From an uncultured Prevotellaceae bacterium (GTDB lineage Bacteria > Bacteroidota > Bacteroidia > Bacteroidales > Bacteroidaceae): a stretch of 16,961 nucleotides of DNA. Both the position numbers and the translations under genes were made by a program. The notes under the pieces were generated by a model. The model worked only from the letters and a program-made list of their open reading frames with translations, had not been told where the DNA came from and made no database searches. Where the stretch lies: assembly GCA_946539635.1 (NCBI GenBank), contig CAMNHS010000017.1, forward strand, positions 1 through 16,961. Direction: 5' to 3'. Shown here piece by piece: positions 14,558 to 16,961 of this stretch; positions within the stretch are counted from its first letter, which is position 1; each line of letters opens with the position of its first letter.

Positions 14558-16961
14558 CTCGAATATTTTTCAACATATACCAATATTTTAAAGGCCATCA
14601 GTACCAAATGTGGTTCTCGATGGTTTTATTGTTTTTGGTTACAGGCTACGGGGCTGCCTGCATACATCTTGAGGAAGACCTCAACAAGCTGATGCCTTCA
14701 TCACGCAATGCCGATGGCTCTATAAAGACGGCTTTTGCTGACCTCAGGATTAAAGACAAGACATATCTGCTCTTTGAGATGAGTGGCAATTCCAGGGAGC
14801 CGAAGTCAAAAGCCGTGAGCCGACTCATCAATACCTGCGATGTCTTTTCCGACTCGCTTCTGGCTCGCGATACTACCGGCATCGATATTTTCCGCAGCAT
14901 CCCTGACGACATGATGTTTGAGGGTGTGTCTTTCCTCGTAGAGAATCTGCCGGCATACATCGACACCAGCGCCTATGCCCAGTTCGACAAGCTGCTGACA
15001 CCTGAGCATCTCCGTGAGCAGCAGGCCATCAATGCCAGCGACAAGGAGAAGGCAATGGAGAATGATGAGGAGACGGGCGAGTTGCTTTCGTCACTCATTG
15101 ATATGGACCCTATCGGTATGCGCGATATTCTGGCAAAGCAGATGGAGCCGTTGCTCTCTACCGGTGGAAAGTTCGCGACAATCGACGGCCACTTCTTCGT
15201 ACCCGATTCCACGGTATGCGTTGCCTTTATCTCTCCAGCGTTCTCTTCTACGAATACAGGACAGGGCTCCGCACTCTTTGAGCATCTCAACAACCTCATC
15301 GACAACTTTGCCAAGACACATCCCGACGTCAAAATATCCTACTACGGCACTCCGGCGAGCGGTTACTATAACTCTTCCACCATCAAGAACGACCTCGTCT
15401 CTACTGTCGGATGGTCAACGCTGATAGTGCTGCTGGTGCTCTTTCTCTGCATGCGGACATGGAACACTATTCCTCTCCTGATGCTGCCGGTAGTCTTCGG
15501 CACATTCTTCGGACTCTCCGTGATGTATCTCATTCGCGGACAGTTCTCACTCCTCGCCCTCGGCATGGGAGCCATAGTGTTAGGTGTAGCAATGTCTTAC
15601 GTACTGCATATCATCATACACTATAAATATACCGGTGATGCCGAGAAGGTGATAAGCGACGAGACAGTTCCCGTGCTGCTGGGATGTATCACGACGATAG
15701 GTTCCTTCATGGGTCTTATCTTCATCAAGACCGACCTGCTGCAGGACTTCGGTCTTTTCGCAGCACTGGCTATCGTCGGCACAACGGTATTCTCGCTCAT
15801 CTACCTGCCCCACCTCATGAATCTGGAGGGCAACAAGATTAACAAGCGTGCCTTCGCCGTGGTAGATAAGATTAACAACTACCCCATAGACCGAAAGAAG
15901 CCCCTTCTTGCTATCGTTTTCGTTATCGTTTTGGTTTTCGTTACAACATACGCCATCAAGGGTACCGACTTCGATGCAGACATGAGCCACCTTGGCTACC
16001 TCGCTCCGAATACGGAATATGCCGAGCACCTGCTGGACTCTAAGACAGCTTCCACCGGTGAACTTACCGACACTACGAAATACTTTGCTTCTCAGGGCAA
16101 GACTGCCGAGGAAGCCCTGCGCAATTTCAGCCTGTTGCAGGCGAAGCTCGATTCCCTGCAGAAGTTAGGACTGGTTAAGGACTATACCCACACCAACTCC
16201 ATCTTCGTGCCCCTCACTCAACAGCATGAGCGCATCGAAGCATGGAAGGCATTCTGGACACCAGAGCGCATCAACAAGGTGCGTCCTTTCGTTCCTGCCG
16301 ATTCTCCTTTCTTTGAGTTGGTAGAGGGTGACTATCTGCCTACCCCACTCTATAATGTCGATATCATTCCTGTTGGTTATCAGTCAACGCTCATGGAGCA
16401 GACAATGGCCGGCGACTGGCTCATCTTCACCAATGTCACCATGCCGCGCGACCTGAAGACATACACTGCCGTCTGCGATGCTATTGCCAACGAGCCGAAC
16501 ATGATGGTGCTCGATACCAACTACTATACCAAAGACGGTCTGACAACCCTCAACAGCGACTTCAACGTGCTGCAGTGGGTCAGCATGGCATTCGTCTTCG
16601 TGGTATTGCTGCTCAGTTTCCGATTCAACTGGCGATACGCCCTGCTGGGTTTTGCGCCAATCCTTATCTCGTGGCTCATAGTCTTGGGAGCGATGGCACT
16701 CTTCGGCATACGTTTCAATCTCATCAACATCATCATCTCCACCTTCATCTTCGGTATCGGTGTTGACTATTCCATCTTCATCATGTCAGGACTCATCGGC
16801 GAGAAGAACCACACCACAGCCCATATGCTGGCATTCCATAAGACGGCAATCCTCTTCTCTGCCTTCATACTCATCACGACCGTTGCCTCCATGCTCCTTG
16901 CCAAACATCCGGCCCTCCAGTCGGTAGGCTTTGCAACCCTCGTGGGCATGATATCAGCAGT
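14554..16961 (+). CDS. RND/MMPL-family lipid exporter, C-terminus outside window
   Basis: Opens at ATG 14554 in an ATGA overlap and remains open to the right edge, with 802 complete codons. The layout is that of a duplicated RND/MMPL transporter: helix 1 at about 20-38, a periplasmic domain to about 284, helices 2-6 at about 287-425, helix 7 near 450-470, a second periplasmic domain to about 670, then helices 8-11; the last helices are cut off. In the second half the proton-relay motif FGIGVDYSIF has D738 and Y739. In the first half the matching helix reads VLGVAMSYVLH, so the Asp is S348 while Y349 is kept. MMPL proteins export lipids or bound polyketides; aryl-polyene clusters encode such an exporter (ApeK type), so transport of the local product to the outer membrane is likely. 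No adaptor or outer-membrane gene is in the window. GC is higher than in the nuo genes. Confidence 0.88.
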   Translation, partial: MTRIFFNIYQYFKGHQYQMWFSMVLLFLVTGYGAACIHLEEDLNKLMPSSRNADGSIKTAFADLRIKDKTYLLFEMSGNSREPKSKAVSRLINTCDVFSDSLLARDTTGIDIFRSIPDDMMFEGVSFLVENLPAYIDTSAYAQFDKLLTPEHLREQQAINASDKEKAMENDEETGELLSSLIDMDPIGMRDILAKQMEPLLSTGGKFATIDGHFFVPDSTVCVAFISPAFSSTNTGQGSALFEHLNNLIDNFAKTHPDVKISYYGTPASGYYNSSTIKNDLVSTVGWSTLIVLLVLFLCMRTWNTIPLLMLPVVFGTFFGLSVMYLIRGQFSLLALGMGAIVLGVAMSYVLHIIIHYKYTGDAEKVISDETVPVLLGCITTIGSFMGLIFIKTDLLQDFGLFAALAIVGTTVFSLIYLPHLMNLEGNKINKRAFAVVDKINNYPIDRKKPLLAIVFVIVLVFVTTYAIKGTDFDADMSHLGYLAPNTEYAEHLLDSKTASTGELTDTTKYFASQGKTAEEALRNFSLLQAKLDSLQKLGLVKDYTHTNSIFVPLTQQHERIEAWKAFWTPERINKVRPFVPADSPFFELVEGDYLPTPLYNVDIIPVGYQSTLMEQTMAGDWLIFTNVTMPRDLKTYTAVCDAIANEPNMMVLDTNYYTKDGLTTLNSDFNVLQWVSMAFVFVVLLLSFRFNWRYALLGFAPILISWLIVLGAMALFGIRFNLINIIISTFIFGIGVDYSIFIMSGLIGEKNHTTAHMLAFHKTAILFSAFILITTVASMLLAKHPALQSVGFATLVGMISA

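Noticed and set aside
15580-16029. Minus-strand reading frame of 149 codons inside the exporter gene
   Set aside because: It is a shadow frame opposite strongly supported transmembrane coding sequence, with low-complexity, unrecognisable content.

Overview
The window looks like a chromosome segment from a member of the Bacteroidales, probably Prevotellaceae. The reasons are the nuo gene order A-B-CD-H-I-J-K-L-M-N with a fused nuoCD and no nuoE, nuoF or nuoG; a promoter of the Bacteroidetes type (TTTG, 20 bp, TAnnTTTG); AT-rich gene starts that mostly lack Shine-Dalgarno sequences; and moderate GC. The genus is inferred from the style of the proteins and was not tested.

Layout. (1) Positions 1-752, minus strand: the N-terminal 250 codons of a CobW/COG0523-family GTPase, running off the left edge. 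(2) Positions 753-902: a 150-bp divergent intergenic region with a good promoter for the nuo operon, a weaker candidate promoter for the GTPase gene, a 10-bp motif shared by both promoters and a short inverted repeat. (3) Positions 903-11161: ten nuo genes in one tight operon, encoding the quinone/hydrogenase-like module and all membrane subunits of respiratory complex I, without the NADH-oxidising module. (4) Positions 11162-16961: directly abutting nuoN, a second gene set on the same strand. It holds a YghO-like GNAT-type protein, a beta-ketoacyl-ACP synthase with an intact Cys-His-His triad, an acyl carrier protein, two different hotdog-fold dehydratase-like proteins, and an RND/MMPL-type exporter that runs off the right edge.

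How the genes work together. NuoB, NuoCD and NuoI carry the iron-sulfur clusters and the quinone site; NuoA, H, J, K, L, M and N form the proton- or ion-pumping arm. With no NuoEFG here, the electron donor is not visible (ferredoxin, flavodoxin or an unknown input subunit are the options). The downstream set (synthase, ACP, two dehydratases, lipid exporter) is what one expects from a small dedicated type II fatty-acid/polyene pathway. It most resembles the start of an aryl-polyene or flexirubin-type cluster, with the two hotdog proteins corresponding to the ApeP/ApeI pair and the MMPL protein to the exporter. That identification rests on gene content and motifs; the diagnostic genes (aromatic-acid ligase, ammonia-lyase, ketoreductase, chain-length factor) are not in the window and would lie to the right.

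From 903 to the right end all genes face the same way, with gaps of at most 30 bp and several overlaps, and I see no terminator. Respiration and lipid/pigment genes may therefore share transcripts. No RNA genes, insertion sequences, CRISPR arrays or attachment sites were seen.
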